58,811 nucleotides of DNA from an uncultured Collinsella sp. (GTDB taxonomy: Bacteria; Actinomycetota; Coriobacteriia; Coriobacteriales; Coriobacteriaceae). This document shows positions 1 through 7,966 of the stretch, piece by piece. A model generated the notes under the pieces. That model was not told the origin of the DNA, did not search any database, and saw only the letters and a program-made list of their open reading frames with translations. The translations under genes and the position numbers were made by a program. The DNA lies in the NCBI GenBank assembly GCA_937923795.1, contig CALDWI010000020.1, forward strand, positions 1 to 58,811, given 5' to 3'. Positions within the stretch are counted from its first letter, which is position 1, and the number at the start of each line of letters is the position of its first letter.

Positions 1-172
1 CAACGCGCCGCAGCTGCCGGCCGCGCCCCACAGTCCCCAAAGGCGGCAGGCGCAAAGCGCCGAGGCCGCCACCGGGACCAGGGCCCGCAACAGCCGCGCG
101 CCCCCACATCAGGCCAGCGGCCCCAACCAACAACGACCCCATCGCAGACTGCTCGCAGCCGAGTCACCGCAG
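1..172. other. Left-edge DNA, coding status unresolved
   Basis: Very GC-rich sequence at the window edge. Plus frame 1 is open from base 1 to a stop near 189 and would encode an Arg/Pro/Gln-rich tail, as at the end of a longer gene lying upstream. On the minus strand an ATG at 142 opens a frame off the edge with a hydrophobic, Gly-rich start. Both are compatible with GC bias alone, so no gene is called. Confidence 0.25.
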
Positions 173-300
173 GCGGGGGCCGGGCTTAGTTTTCAGAACA
201 CTCCGCAGACCAGTGTGGCGCCTTGTCCGCGGCTCCGAAGGAGCAGGACAAGGCGCCACACATGGTCGAGGACGTTCTGAAAACTAAGCCCGGCCCCCGC
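173..300. repeat. Long perfect palindrome 3' of asd (palindrome family, copy 1)
   Basis: Arms 173-199 and 274-300 pair perfectly over 27 bp. Inside is a second perfect stem (214-228 with 246-260) capped by a small hairpin, GCTCC-GAA-GGAGC. Between the two stems lies an asymmetric internal loop: ACTCCGCAG on the left, CGAGGAC on the right. The element ends 13 bases from the asd stop codon (asd reads leftward). It shares this plan with the palindromes at 5632, 16730 and 49298. It may act as a 3'-end RNA structure or be a mobile palindrome; it lacks a U-tract typical of intrinsic terminators. Confidence 0.85.
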
Positions 301-313
301 CGGACAGGTCACA

Positions 314-1339
314 CTACTCGCAGAGCAGCTTAGCGATCTGGACGGCGTTGGTTGCCGCGCCCTTACGGATTTGGTCGCCGCAGCACCAGAAGGTGATGCC
401 ACGCGCGGCCTCGGGGTTCGAGATGTCGCGGCGTACGCGACCGACCCAAATCAGGTCCTGGTCGGAGGTGTCCATCGGCATGGGGAAGCGGTCGTGCGCA
501 TCCTCGGCGCCCATGTCGTCAACGAGCTTCACGCCCGGAGCGGCAGCCAGCGCAGCGCGGGCCTCTTCCACCGTGATGTCGCGCTCAAACTCGAGCGTAA
601 TGCTCTCGGAGTGCGAACGCAGCACCGGCACGCGCACACAGGTGCAGTTCACGCGCAGCTCGGGCAGGTGCATGATCTTGCGGCCCTCGTTTTGCAACTT
701 CATCTCCTCGGAGGTAAAGCCCTCCTCCTTGACGCCGCCAATCTGCGGAATCAGGTTGCTCGCCAGCTGGGCGGCAAAGGCGCGCGGCTCGGGAATCTCC
801 TCGTCACGGCCCAGAGCGGCCAGCTGAGCCTCGAGCTCGGCCATACCGGGCGCGCCAGCGCCCGAAGCTGCCTGATACGTGGACACGATCATACGCTTCA
901 CGCCGGCAAGCTGGTGCAGCGGCCAGGTGGGAACCAGGCCGATGATAGTCGCGCAGTTGGGGTTGGCAATCAGGCCGTGGTGCCACTCAATGTCATCGGC
1001 ATTGATCTCGGGCACGACCAGCGGCACCTCGGGATCCATGCGGAAGGCGTGGCTGTTATCGACTACGACGGCGCCGCGCTTGACGGCCTCAGGCAGCAGC
1101 TCCTTGGCGATATCGTCGCCGGCGGCGCCGAGTACGATGTCGCAGCCCTCAAAGGCCTCGGGGCAAGCCTCCTCAATCACAACCTGCTCGCCGCGGAACT
1201 CAACGGTCTTGCCTGCAGAGCGCGCGCTCGCTAGCAGCTTGAGCTTACCGACCGGAAACTCCTGCTCGTTGAGGCACTCGAGCATCTGGGTGCCCACGGC
1301 TCCCGTGGCGCCCAAAATAGCAACCGTGTACTGTTTCAT
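314..1339 (-). CDS. asd: Aspartate-semialdehyde dehydrogenase
   Basis: Reduces aspartyl phosphate to aspartate semialdehyde with NADPH, the branch-point step to lysine, methionine and threonine, in the cytosol. The 341-residue protein has the nucleotide-binding motif GATGAVG at residues 10-16 and the active-site cysteine in NPNCATI (Cys129); length fits the family. The open frame extends further upstream, but the ATG at 1339 is chosen because it follows a GGGGGA ribosome site and begins MKQYTVAILG, the expected N-terminus. It lies downstream of lysC on the same strand, the previous enzyme in the pathway, separated by a hairpin. A long palindrome follows its stop codon. Confidence 0.95.
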   Translation of the reverse strand: MKQYTVAILGATGAVGTQMLECLNEQEFPVGKLKLLASARSAGKTVEFRGEQVVIEEACPEAFEGCDIVLGAAGDDIAKELLPEAVKRGAVVVDNSHAFRMDPEVPLVVPEINADDIEWHHGLIANPNCATIIGLVPTWPLHQLAGVKRMIVSTYQAASGAGAPGMAELEAQLAALGRDEEIPEPRAFAAQLASNLIPQIGGVKEEGFTSEEMKLQNEGRKIMHLPELRVNCTCVRVPVLRSHSESITLEFERDITVEEARAALAAAPGVKLVDDMGAEDAHDRFPMPMDTSDQDLIWVGRVRRDISNPEAARGITFWCCGDQIRKGAATNAVQIAKLLCE

Positions 1340-1413
1340 GCTTCCCCCTTTAAAGGTTGTGGCTATCGCCCGCACGCCAAGCAGGCCGAATATTGTTGCC
1401 AGTGTATACAAGA

Positions 1414-1440
1414 ACGGGGCGGACACGAAACCCGCCCCGT
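1414..1440 (-). terminator. GC-rich hairpin between lysC and asd
   Basis: ACGGGGCGG (1414-1422) pairs with CCGCCCCGT (1432-1440). On the minus strand it follows lysC and is trailed by only a weak T-run, so it may attenuate rather than end transcription into asd. A CGAAAC-type short tandem repeat (about 1441-1464) sits beside it. Confidence 0.5.
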
Positions 1441-1513
1441 CGAAACGAAACCGAAACGAAACGCCCCGCCTTAGTTTTTTGAGACATGTCCCAAAAATGC
1501 ACCGGGATGGCAG

Positions 1514-2902
1514 CTACTTGCGGAGCGCGTCCAGAGCGGGATCGACCGGCGCGGGAGCCTCCAGGTCGGAGACCTTCACGATACCGTTCTCGTCGGAGAA
1601 AGCACGGTAGATGGTCTGAATCGCCAGATCAAAGTCCTTCTCCTCCACGCCGATGATGATGTTGATCTCGTCGCAGCTCTGCGAAATCATACGCACACTC
1701 ACGCCGGCCTGGCCAAGCATGCCAAACAGGTGGCCAGAGATGCCGGCACGACCGCGCAGGTTGCGACCAACGGTCGCGATAAGCGCCAGGCCCTCGACAA
1801 CCTCGATCTCGAGCGGCTCGACCTCCTGCTGAATGTCGCCCACGAGCGAGTACAGCGAGTCGTGCACGTCCTGCTCCTGCACCACGGCGCCAAAACGGTC
1901 GACACCGGTGGGCATGTGCTCGACGGAAACGTCATAGCGCTCGAAGACCGAAAGCGCACGGCGCATAAAGCCGACACGGGGCTTGGTGCGGTCGCGGGCA
2001 ACGTTGATGGCGACAAAGCCGCGCTTGCCGGTCACGCCGGTAATGATGGGCTCCGCCTCGCCCTCATCAGCTGTCTCGCTAATGATGGTGCCGGGGTCCT
2101 GCGGCGCATTGGTGTTCTTGATGACCAGCGGAATGCCTGCCTCGCGCACGGGGAACACGGCCTCCTCGTGCAGGACACTTGCGCCCATGTACGAAAGCTC
2201 GCGCAGCTCCTCGTAGGTAACGCGCGCAATGGGTTGAGCCTCGGGAACAATACGCGGATCAGCAGAATAGAAGCCCGAGACGTCGGTCCAGTTCTCGTAC
2301 AGATCGGCGCCCAGGCACTTGGCCAGAATCGAGCCGGAAATATCGCCGCCACCACGGTCGAGCAGCTTAATCTGGCCCTCACGCGTCGCGCCGTAGAAAC
2401 CGGGCATAACAAAGCCGCCCTGCTGACCGTACTCCTGCACCAGCTCGGAAGTGCGATTCATGCTGAGCGTACCGTCGTGATGGAACGCCACAACCGTCGC
2501 GGCGTCCAGGAACGGTAAGCCCAGGTACTCGGCCATCAGGCGGGCGGTAAAGTACTCGCCACGGCTCACAAGCTCCTCGGTGGAGTAGCCGCCCGAGCGG
2601 GCGCGCTCGGCAAAGGCCGCGAACTCCTCGCGGATGGGATAGGTGAGCTCCAGCTCGTCAGCGATATCAAAATAGCGCTGGCCAATGTCCTCGAGTAGCT
2701 CCTCGCACGACACGTGATACTTAACGTGCGCGTTAACCAGGTAGAGCAGGTCGGTCACCTTGGTGTCGCCCTTAAAGCGGCGGCCGCAGGCGGAAACCAC
2801 CACAAAACGGCGGGCAGGGTCGGCGTCGACAATGGCCTTGATCTTTTTGAAGTGTTCGGCGTCGGCGACCGACGAGCCGCCAAACTTGGCAATCTTAATC
2901 AT
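1514..2902 (-). CDS. lysC: Aspartate kinase
   Basis: Phosphorylates aspartate, the first step of the aspartate amino-acid family. The 462-residue protein opens with the kinase signature KFGGSS (residues 6-11), has a substrate loop containing RGGGD, and ends in a roughly 160-residue region matching tandem ACT regulatory domains, so feedback control by an end-product amino acid is expected. It is monofunctional, with no homoserine dehydrogenase domain. It is divergent from thrC and upstream of asd. The start at 2902 lacks an obvious Shine-Dalgarno (an AAAGG lies about 14 bases upstream), which is unusual here. Confidence 0.93.
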   Translation of the reverse strand: MIKIAKFGGSSVADAEHFKKIKAIVDADPARRFVVVSACGRRFKGDTKVTDLLYLVNAHVKYHVSCEELLEDIGQRYFDIADELELTYPIREEFAAFAERARSGGYSTEELVSRGEYFTARLMAEYLGLPFLDAATVVAFHHDGTLSMNRTSELVQEYGQQGGFVMPGFYGATREGQIKLLDRGGGDISGSILAKCLGADLYENWTDVSGFYSADPRIVPEAQPIARVTYEELRELSYMGASVLHEEAVFPVREAGIPLVIKNTNAPQDPGTIISETADEGEAEPIITGVTGKRGFVAINVARDRTKPRVGFMRRALSVFERYDVSVEHMPTGVDRFGAVVQEQDVHDSLYSLVGDIQQEVEPLEIEVVEGLALIATVGRNLRGRAGISGHLFGMLGQAGVSVRMISQSCDEINIIIGVEEKDFDLAIQTIYRAFSDENGIVKVSDLEAPAPVDPALDALRK

Positions 2903-3006
2903 GGGCTGGAGGTTACCTTTCTAAAAAGCCTCTGCGAACCTATTTTGCGCGCTCTGATACCATGGTTTCACCGATTGGGACCAAGGCATCCGAGGAGCAG
3001 TGTTAT

Positions 3007-4524
3007 ATGGGAACTTATCATAGTACACGAGGACGCACTTTATCGTGCTCAAGTAAGGTGGCAATCCGCACCGGCATCGCTCCCGACGGGGGTTTGTTTG
3101 TCTCGGACGAGCTCGGCACCCAGCAGGTCGATATCAGCTCGCTTGCAGCTAAATCGTACTTTGAAATCGCTCAAGATGTGTTGGGAATGTTACTGAATGA
3201 TTACACGGGCGAAGAAATTTCGGCGTGTGTCGACGAGGCATACCGCGGCACGTTCGCGAGTGAAGAGGTTACGCCGCTCGTCAAACTCGACGCTGCGCCG
3301 GGTGTTGACGCCCCTCAGACCTATGTGATGGAACTCTTTGGCGGCCCCACGAGCGCCTTTAAGGACGTCGCCCTACAGATGCTCCCCCGCCTGATGGCCC
3401 GCACCTCCGCCAAGGACGGTGGCGCCGAGCGCATCATGATCGTCACCGCCACATCGGGCGACACAGGCAAGGCAGCACTCGCCGGCTTTGCCGACGCCCC
3501 GGGCACGGGCATCACCGTCTTTTATCCCGAGGGCAAAGTCAGCCGCGTGCAAAATCTGCAGATGTCCACTCAGGAGGGCGATAACGTCGCCGTCTGCGGC
3601 ATCCGCGGCAACTTCGACGATGCCCAGAGTGCCGTCAAGCGCATCTTTGCCGATAAGGAGCTTGCCGAACGTCTAGAGGCCGCCGGCACGGTGCTTTCGA
3701 GCGCCAACTCCATCAACGTCGGCCGCCTGGTGCCGCAGGTCGTCTACTACTTTGCCGCCTATGCGCAGCTGCTGCGCGCCGGCGCCATCGAGGCCGGCGA
3801 CGCCGTGGAGTTCTGCGTACCGACCGGCAACTTTGGCGATATCCTGGCCGGCTACTATGCCAAGCGCATGGGTCTGCCCGTCGCCAAGCTCATCGTCGCA
3901 AGCGACAAGAACAACGTGCTGGCTGACTTCCTGACCACCGGCGTCTACGACCGCAACCGTCCGTTCTTCACGACCATCTCGCCGTCGATGGACATCCTCA
4001 TCAGCTCCAACCTGGAGCGCATGCTCTACTTCCTGTCCGATGGCGACTGTGAGCTCGTTGCCGGCCTTATGGAGCAGCTGGCACAGACCGGTCGCTACGA
4101 GGTTCCCGCCGACCTGCTGGCAAAGATTCAGAGCGTCTTTGGCTGCGGTTGGGCAAGCGAGGACGAGGTCCGCGCTGCCATCAAGAGCTGCTGGGACGCG
4201 AACGGCTACGTGATCGACCCGCACACCGCTTGCGGCTATCACGTCTTTGACAAGGTCGCCCCCGCCGAGGGCGCCAAGGCCCGTGTGCTGCTTTCGACCG
4301 CCAGCCCCTACAAGTTCCCGCGCGCCTGCTGCGACGCCCTGGGCCTCGACGTTCCCGAGGACGACTTTGAGGCTATGCGCGTACTCGAGCAGGCCACCAA
4401 TGCGGTCGCCCCGGCGCAGCTCGCCGAACTCGAGTCCAAGCCCGTCCGCTTCGAAGACGTCTGCGACGTAGCCGACATGGCCAACTACGTAGAGTCTGCA
4501 GCAAAAAAGATGGCTACCAACTAA
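3007..4524 (+). CDS. thrC: Threonine synthase
   Basis: Converts O-phosphohomoserine to threonine with pyridoxal phosphate. The 505-residue protein carries the PLP-lysine context GPTSAFKD (Lys119), a TSGDTGKAAL phosphate-binding motif and a GNFGDILAG motif. The start at 3007 is preferred over an in-frame ATG at 2962 because GAGGAG lies 9 bases upstream and MGTYHSTRG is the expected beginning. It is divergent from lysC and followed by thrB. Length and the mid-protein insertions fit the long class of threonine synthase found in enterobacteria and yeast. Confidence 0.95.
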   Translation: MGTYHSTRGRTLSCSSKVAIRTGIAPDGGLFVSDELGTQQVDISSLAAKSYFEIAQDVLGMLLNDYTGEEISACVDEAYRGTFASEEVTPLVKLDAAPGVDAPQTYVMELFGGPTSAFKDVALQMLPRLMARTSAKDGGAERIMIVTATSGDTGKAALAGFADAPGTGITVFYPEGKVSRVQNLQMSTQEGDNVAVCGIRGNFDDAQSAVKRIFADKELAERLEAAGTVLSSANSINVGRLVPQVVYYFAAYAQLLRAGAIEAGDAVEFCVPTGNFGDILAGYYAKRMGLPVAKLIVASDKNNVLADFLTTGVYDRNRPFFTTISPSMDILISSNLERMLYFLSDGDCELVAGLMEQLAQTGRYEVPADLLAKIQSVFGCGWASEDEVRAAIKSCWDANGYVIDPHTACGYHVFDKVAPAEGAKARVLLSTASPYKFPRACCDALGLDVPEDDFEAMRVLEQATNAVAPAQLAELESKPVRFEDVCDVADMANYVESAAKKMATN

Positions 4525-4537
4525 AACCCCTTATAAG

Positions 4538-4566
4538 GCGCCGGCGAAAGCCGGCGCACTTTCTTT
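4538..4566 (+). terminator. Intrinsic terminator after thrC
   Basis: GCGCCGGC-GAAA-GCCGGCGC, a perfect 8-bp stem with a GNRA tetraloop, is followed by ACTTTCTTTT. It ends the thrC transcript, so thrB probably needs readthrough or its own promoter. Confidence 0.85.
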
Positions 4567-4605
4567 TATCAGATACCCACCGGGATGATGACGAACTGAC
4601 ATGCG

Positions 4606-4711
4606 GGTCTGCCTGTTTAGTTCGTCGCGAGTTCCGCACGAGCCGGAAAGCACTTAATGTGCTTTCCGAGCGAGCCAGGACTGCCCGAGCAGCGAACTAA
4701 ACAGGCAGACC
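4606..4711. repeat. Long palindrome between thrC and thrB (diverged family member)
   Basis: Arms 4606-4624 and 4693-4711 pair perfectly over 19 bp. An inner 10-bp stem (4644-4653 with 4659-4668) has loop TTAAT. The internal-loop sequences retain TTCCGCA on the left and AGGAC on the right, linking it to the family at 173, 5632, 16730 and 49298. The thrB ribosome site follows about 8 bases later, so the structure could also influence thrB expression. Confidence 0.7.
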
Positions 4712-4726
4712 GCCCAGGAGATTCCC

Positions 4727-5608
4727 ATGATCAAAATCACCGTCCCCGCCACCAGCGCAAACTTAGGCATTGGCTACGATACCCTCGGCATGGCCGTCAG
4801 CCTCTACTCGCACTTCACCTTCGAGCGCGCCGATAAGCTCACCATCACGGGCTGCCCCGAAGAGTTCCAAAACGAGGACAACCTGGTCTACGTCAGCTTT
4901 GTCGATGCACTGGCCGCATGGGGCGAGACGGCTTTTCCCGTTGCCATCGACATTCAGACTGACGTTCCCGTCGCCCGCGGCCTGGGCTCCAGCTCCACCT
5001 GCGTCGTCGCCGGCATTATGGCCGCCGCCGCACTGACAGGCCACACCGTCGACCGCGCCGAGCTGGTTCGCATTGCCACCGAAGTCGAGGGCCATCCCGA
5101 TAACGTCGCCCCCGCCATCCTGGGCGGCGCCGTCTGCTCCTTTACGCCGACCGATTCGCTCCCCCAGTGCCTGCGCTACGAGGTGAGCGATCGCCTGCGT
5201 TTTATTACCGTGATTCCGCCCTACGAGGTACACACGAGCGAGGCGCGCAAGGTCGTGCCGCAGGAGATTCCGCTCTCCACCGCCGTGTGGCAGATGGGCC
5301 GCATCGCCGGTATGACGCGCGGCTTGGAGACTGGTGACCTCGACCTGATTGCCGCCGCCAATGACGACCGCATCCAGGAACCCTATCGTCGCCGTCTGAT
5401 TCCCGACTACAACGCCGTGCGCGACACCTGCCTTAACGGCGGCGCCAAGACCATCTGGATCAGCGGTTCGGGCTCGACCCTCATGGCCGTGACTGACGAC
5501 ACCATCGTGGCAAAGTTCCTGCAGGTCAAGCTGCGCGAGCAGTTCGCTAAGTGTGATACGCATATCCTCACGTGCGACACCGAGGGCGCTCAAATCGAGT
5601 ACCTGTAG
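4727..5608 (+). CDS. thrB: Homoserine kinase
   Basis: Phosphorylates homoserine to O-phosphohomoserine, the substrate of the neighbouring threonine synthase. The 293-residue protein is a GHMP-family kinase: N-terminal ATSANLGIGYDTLG, the ATP-binding glycine/serine loop PVARGLGSSS (81-90), and a C-terminal SGSGST motif. CAGGAG lies 7 bases before the ATG. The order thrC then thrB with a long palindrome between them suggests linked but separately tuned expression. The stop codon lies inside the outer arm of the next palindrome. Confidence 0.95.
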   Translation: MIKITVPATSANLGIGYDTLGMAVSLYSHFTFERADKLTITGCPEEFQNEDNLVYVSFVDALAAWGETAFPVAIDIQTDVPVARGLGSSSTCVVAGIMAAAALTGHTVDRAELVRIATEVEGHPDNVAPAILGGAVCSFTPTDSLPQCLRYEVSDRLRFITVIPPYEVHTSEARKVVPQEIPLSTAVWQMGRIAGMTRGLETGDLDLIAAANDDRIQEPYRRRLIPDYNAVRDTCLNGGAKTIWISGSGSTLMAVTDDTIVAKFLQVKLREQFAKCDTHILTCDTEGAQIEYL

Positions 5609-5786
5609 ACATCCTCCTCATATACCTGTCCGGGACGGTCGGGATGTTCCCTCAAAATCGTCCTCGCGCATGAAGGCCCCTTGTCCTGCTCCTACGGAGC
5701 GACGGACAAGGGGCCTTCGCGCTGCGGAATGATTTTGAGGGAACATCCCGACCGTCCCTGCGCCTACCTTGCTGAGGATGTCTACA
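5604..5786. repeat. Long perfect palindrome 3' of thrB (palindrome family, copy 2)
   Basis: Core arms 5632-5659 and 5731-5758 pair perfectly over 28 bp. The inner stem 5672-5686 with 5704-5718 (15 bp) is capped by GCTCC-TAC-GGAGC. Internal-loop sequences are GTCCTCG on the left and CTGCGGAAT on the right, i.e. the reverse complement of the plus-strand order at 173, matching the opposite direction of the upstream gene. A further outer pair, TGTAGACATCCTC (5604-5616) with GAGGATGTCTACA (5774-5786), includes the thrB stop codon. Confidence 0.85.
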
Positions 5787-5896
5787 GGGACCCACGCTTT
5801 GAAGGGGCGCTGGGCCGATAGTTTGGCTTTTTATTGATAGGGGCTCTTGCTAGGCTGGAGCACTTCCTAGAGGCGGGCATCGGCTGCGTGCTTGGT

Positions 5897-6595
5897 TTAC
5901 GCTGCGCTGGTTTCTTTGTATTCGAAGACTGGTTCTAGGAGGTCTTCGATATTGCAGTGGAGGGCTTTTGCTATAGCTCTTACGGTTGTTACCGAGGCTT
6001 CGTTGATGTTTCGTTGGCGCTGTTCGTACATTTGGATTGAGCGGAGTGATACGCCCGATTCGTATGCCAAGTCTTGTTGGGTTTTCTTAAGCCTCTTTCT
6101 TGCTAGTGCTAGCTTGGTTTGACGAGGTGTTTTCTTCGCCATATCGCAAACAAGACTCGCCACACGTTCCTCTGAGGCTTCATGCCAGGGGTAGTACAGG
6201 TTGCGCAGCGCGTCAAACGGAACGACATGCAGCAGATCTTCGAAAGACTCTCCTAGGCGCCACTGCAGGTATGCCAGCATCCAGCCCGCCCAATATTCCG
6301 GCGTCTTCTCAAATCGATAGGTGCAGTCCGGTATAGGCCCGTTTTGATAGCCCGACCTATCGGCGATAAGCGCGAACAGCTCAACACCCGATTTTCCCGA
6401 CACTACCCATGCATTGCCGCGCTCAAACTCTCGAGCAACCCCGCTCAGGCAAAAGAGTTCAGCAACTTCCGATCCTTCTGCTCCGTAATCGTTAACGGCA
6501 TAGTCGAAGCAATCCCCGAGGTTGTTCATTGCGTCCTCAAGGTAATAGACGGGGTATGTCCTACTCGGCCCACAATCCGTTAACTCTTGGATCAT
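5897..6595 (-). CDS. Xre-family antitoxin-like regulator with N-terminal partner domain
   Basis: The 232-residue protein has two parts. Residues 1-150 form a mixed domain (YYLEDAMNNLGDCFDYAVND near the start) of the kind found beside DUF3990 genes. Residues about 160-220 form an Xre-type helix-turn-helix (TQQDLAYESGVSLRSIQMYEQ). It lies directly downstream of the DUF3990 gene and overlaps it by 35 bases if the 6595 start is used. An alternative ATG at 6529 has a better-placed GAGGA. The likely role is to neutralise the DUF3990 toxin and repress the operon through the palindromes at 7259-7305. That role is inferred from organisation, not shown. Confidence 0.75.
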   Translation of the reverse strand: MIQELTDCGPSRTYPVYYLEDAMNNLGDCFDYAVNDYGAEGSEVAELFCLSGVAREFERGNAWVVSGKSGVELFALIADRSGYQNGPIPDCTYRFEKTPEYWAGWMLAYLQWRLGESFEDLLHVVPFDALRNLYYPWHEASEERVASLVCDMAKKTPRQTKLALARKRLKKTQQDLAYESGVSLRSIQMYEQRQRNINEASVTTVRAIAKALHCNIEDLLEPVFEYKETSAA

Positions 6596-7244
6596 TTAAA
6601 TCAACCCTCCCTGCCATCAAATCCCTAATGTCGACACCATCAGAGTCAAATCCGTTTACCGTATCCAGGTACTTTCGTCGAGCGTTCTGTTCTCGCTCAA
6701 ATCGTTTGGGATAAAACTCGGCTCCTGAGGCCTGCTTCCAATCGCGGAACCTGATCGCCGAGAACGCGCGCTCACTCATAAGCGCATATTGAATGCCCAA
6801 ATCCCCCAAAAACATAATGCGCTGCAGTTGCCTGAGCGAAATCATGCCGTTAACGAACTGTCTTGCAAACGAAAAGTAGGAATCGTCAGCGCGATAGCCT
6901 CGAATGACGTCATAAGGAGAAATATCAATCAGGCAGTTGTCCAGCAAATACCGAAGTCCTTCGCGTGCCAGCGGCGTCGAGACATTAAACTCCCGGTTGT
7001 CGGCCAAAATCGCAAGCCAATTGAGAATTGAAAACTCCCCAGACTCTAAATCCAAGACCGAAAGGCCATCTAAATCAAGCTCATATCGATTGGCAATGCC
7101 ATCAGACTCGGTTCGACATGCCCACTCCATTGCCATTTCCTCATGCGGTGTGCAATAAAACCCGCGCCCATAGTCATTGAATTGTCTGCATTTATCCAAC
7201 GATGGATGATCAACAACAACGTCCGACCCGTGCCAAAGCTCCAT
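6561..7244 (-). CDS. DUF3990 protein, probable ADP-ribosyltransferase-like toxin
   Basis: The 227-residue protein begins MELWHGSDVVVDHP and has YGRGFYCTPHEEMAMEWA at about 25-42. This HGS...GRGFY-T...A pattern is characteristic of DUF3990, a fold related to ADP-ribosyltransferases. The start at 7244 follows GGAGG by 5 bases; an upstream in-frame start at 7265 would lie inside the operator. It is paired with an Xre-type gene, as in RES-Xre and other ADP-ribosylating toxin-antitoxin modules, so a growth-inhibiting toxin is the leading idea. Base composition is less GC-rich than its neighbours, consistent with horizontal gain. Confidence 0.75.
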   Translation of the reverse strand: MELWHGSDVVVDHPSLDKCRQFNDYGRGFYCTPHEEMAMEWACRTESDGIANRYELDLDGLSVLDLESGEFSILNWLAILADNREFNVSTPLAREGLRYLLDNCLIDISPYDVIRGYRADDSYFSFARQFVNGMISLRQLQRIMFLGDLGIQYALMSERAFSAIRFRDWKQASGAEFYPKRFEREQNARRKYLDTVNGFDSDGVDIRDLMAGRVDLNDPRVNGLWAE

Positions 7245-7258
7245 ATCGACCTCCAAAA

Positions 7259-7305
7259 ATATCACTTCAGTGATAGTTTACCAATAACTATCACTGAGGT
7301 GATAT
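7259..7305 (-). promoter_or_regulatory. Double-palindrome operator of the DUF3990/Xre module
   Basis: ATATCACTTCAGTGATAG (7259-7276) and CTATCACTGAGGTGATAT (7288-7305) are each near-palindromic and are also inverted repeats of one another, separated by 11 AT-rich bases. They lie 15 bases upstream of the toxin start, the usual place for autoregulation by an Xre antitoxin. Confidence 0.8.
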
Positions 7306-7336
7306 TGATAAGAGCTTTTGAGGGGCCGCGGCCTGA

Positions 7337-7927
7337 CTAAAGGCAGGCCTCGGCGATGCGGCGCTTGAGTTCGTCGATGCCCACGCCGGTCTGGGAGCTT
7401 GTGATGATTACGTTCTCAGCCGGGACGTTGAGCTGCTTTTTGATGGCTGCTGCCTGGCGGGCCTGTTGGGTGCGGCTGAGCTTGTCGGCTTTGGTGAGGC
7501 AGACGATAAAGTTGAACTCGTTGCCCTGCAGGTAGTCGATCATGTCATGGTCGAGTTTACTGGGGTCGTGGCGAATGTCCACCAGCGACACAACCAGGTT
7601 AAAGCTGCGCTCTGAGTCGAAGAAGTCGCCGATAAGCTCAGCCCAGCGGTCGCGCTCGGCCTTGGAACGACGGGCGAAACCGTAGCCCGGCAGGTCCACA
7701 AAATGCACGTCGTCGGCCTCAAAAAAGTTGATGTTGCTCGTCTTGCCCGGCGTGCTCGAAACCTTGACCAGGTTCTTGCGGCCAAAGAGTTTGTTCATGA
7801 TGGAGGACTTGCCCACGTTGGAGCGGCCGACGAAGCTCACCTCGGGACAGGTTGACTCGGGAATCTGCGAAACCTTGCCGTAGCTGGCGACGAACTTGGC
7901 AAGCTGGTAGTTAATTGAATCGGCCAT
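7337..7927 (-). CDS. engB: Ribosome-biogenesis GTPase EngB/YsxC
   Basis: Essential small GTPase acting in assembly of the large ribosomal subunit. The 196-residue protein has G1 GRSNVGKSS (34-42), G3 DLPGYG (78-83), G4 TKAD and a TSS-type G5. The start ATG at 7927 follows AAGGAG; a GTG two codons earlier would overlap that site and is rejected. It lies downstream of mtnN with a 39-base gap, probably cotranscribed. Confidence 0.95.
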   Translation of the reverse strand: MADSINYQLAKFVASYGKVSQIPESTCPEVSFVGRSNVGKSSIMNKLFGRKNLVKVSSTPGKTSNINFFEADDVHFVDLPGYGFARRSKAERDRWAELIGDFFDSERSFNLVVSLVDIRHDPSKLDHDMIDYLQGNEFNFIVCLTKADKLSRTQQARQAAAIKKQLNVPAENVIITSSQTGVGIDELKRRIAEACL

Positions 7928-7966
7928 GGACACTCCTTGGTCGTAGGTTCTTACAAAACGGGCGTG

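Noticed and set aside
371..1234. Long plus-strand open frame opposite asd
   Set aside because: It is antisense to a clear aspartate-semialdehyde dehydrogenase and reflects GC-rich codon mirroring; the protein has no recognisable domain.
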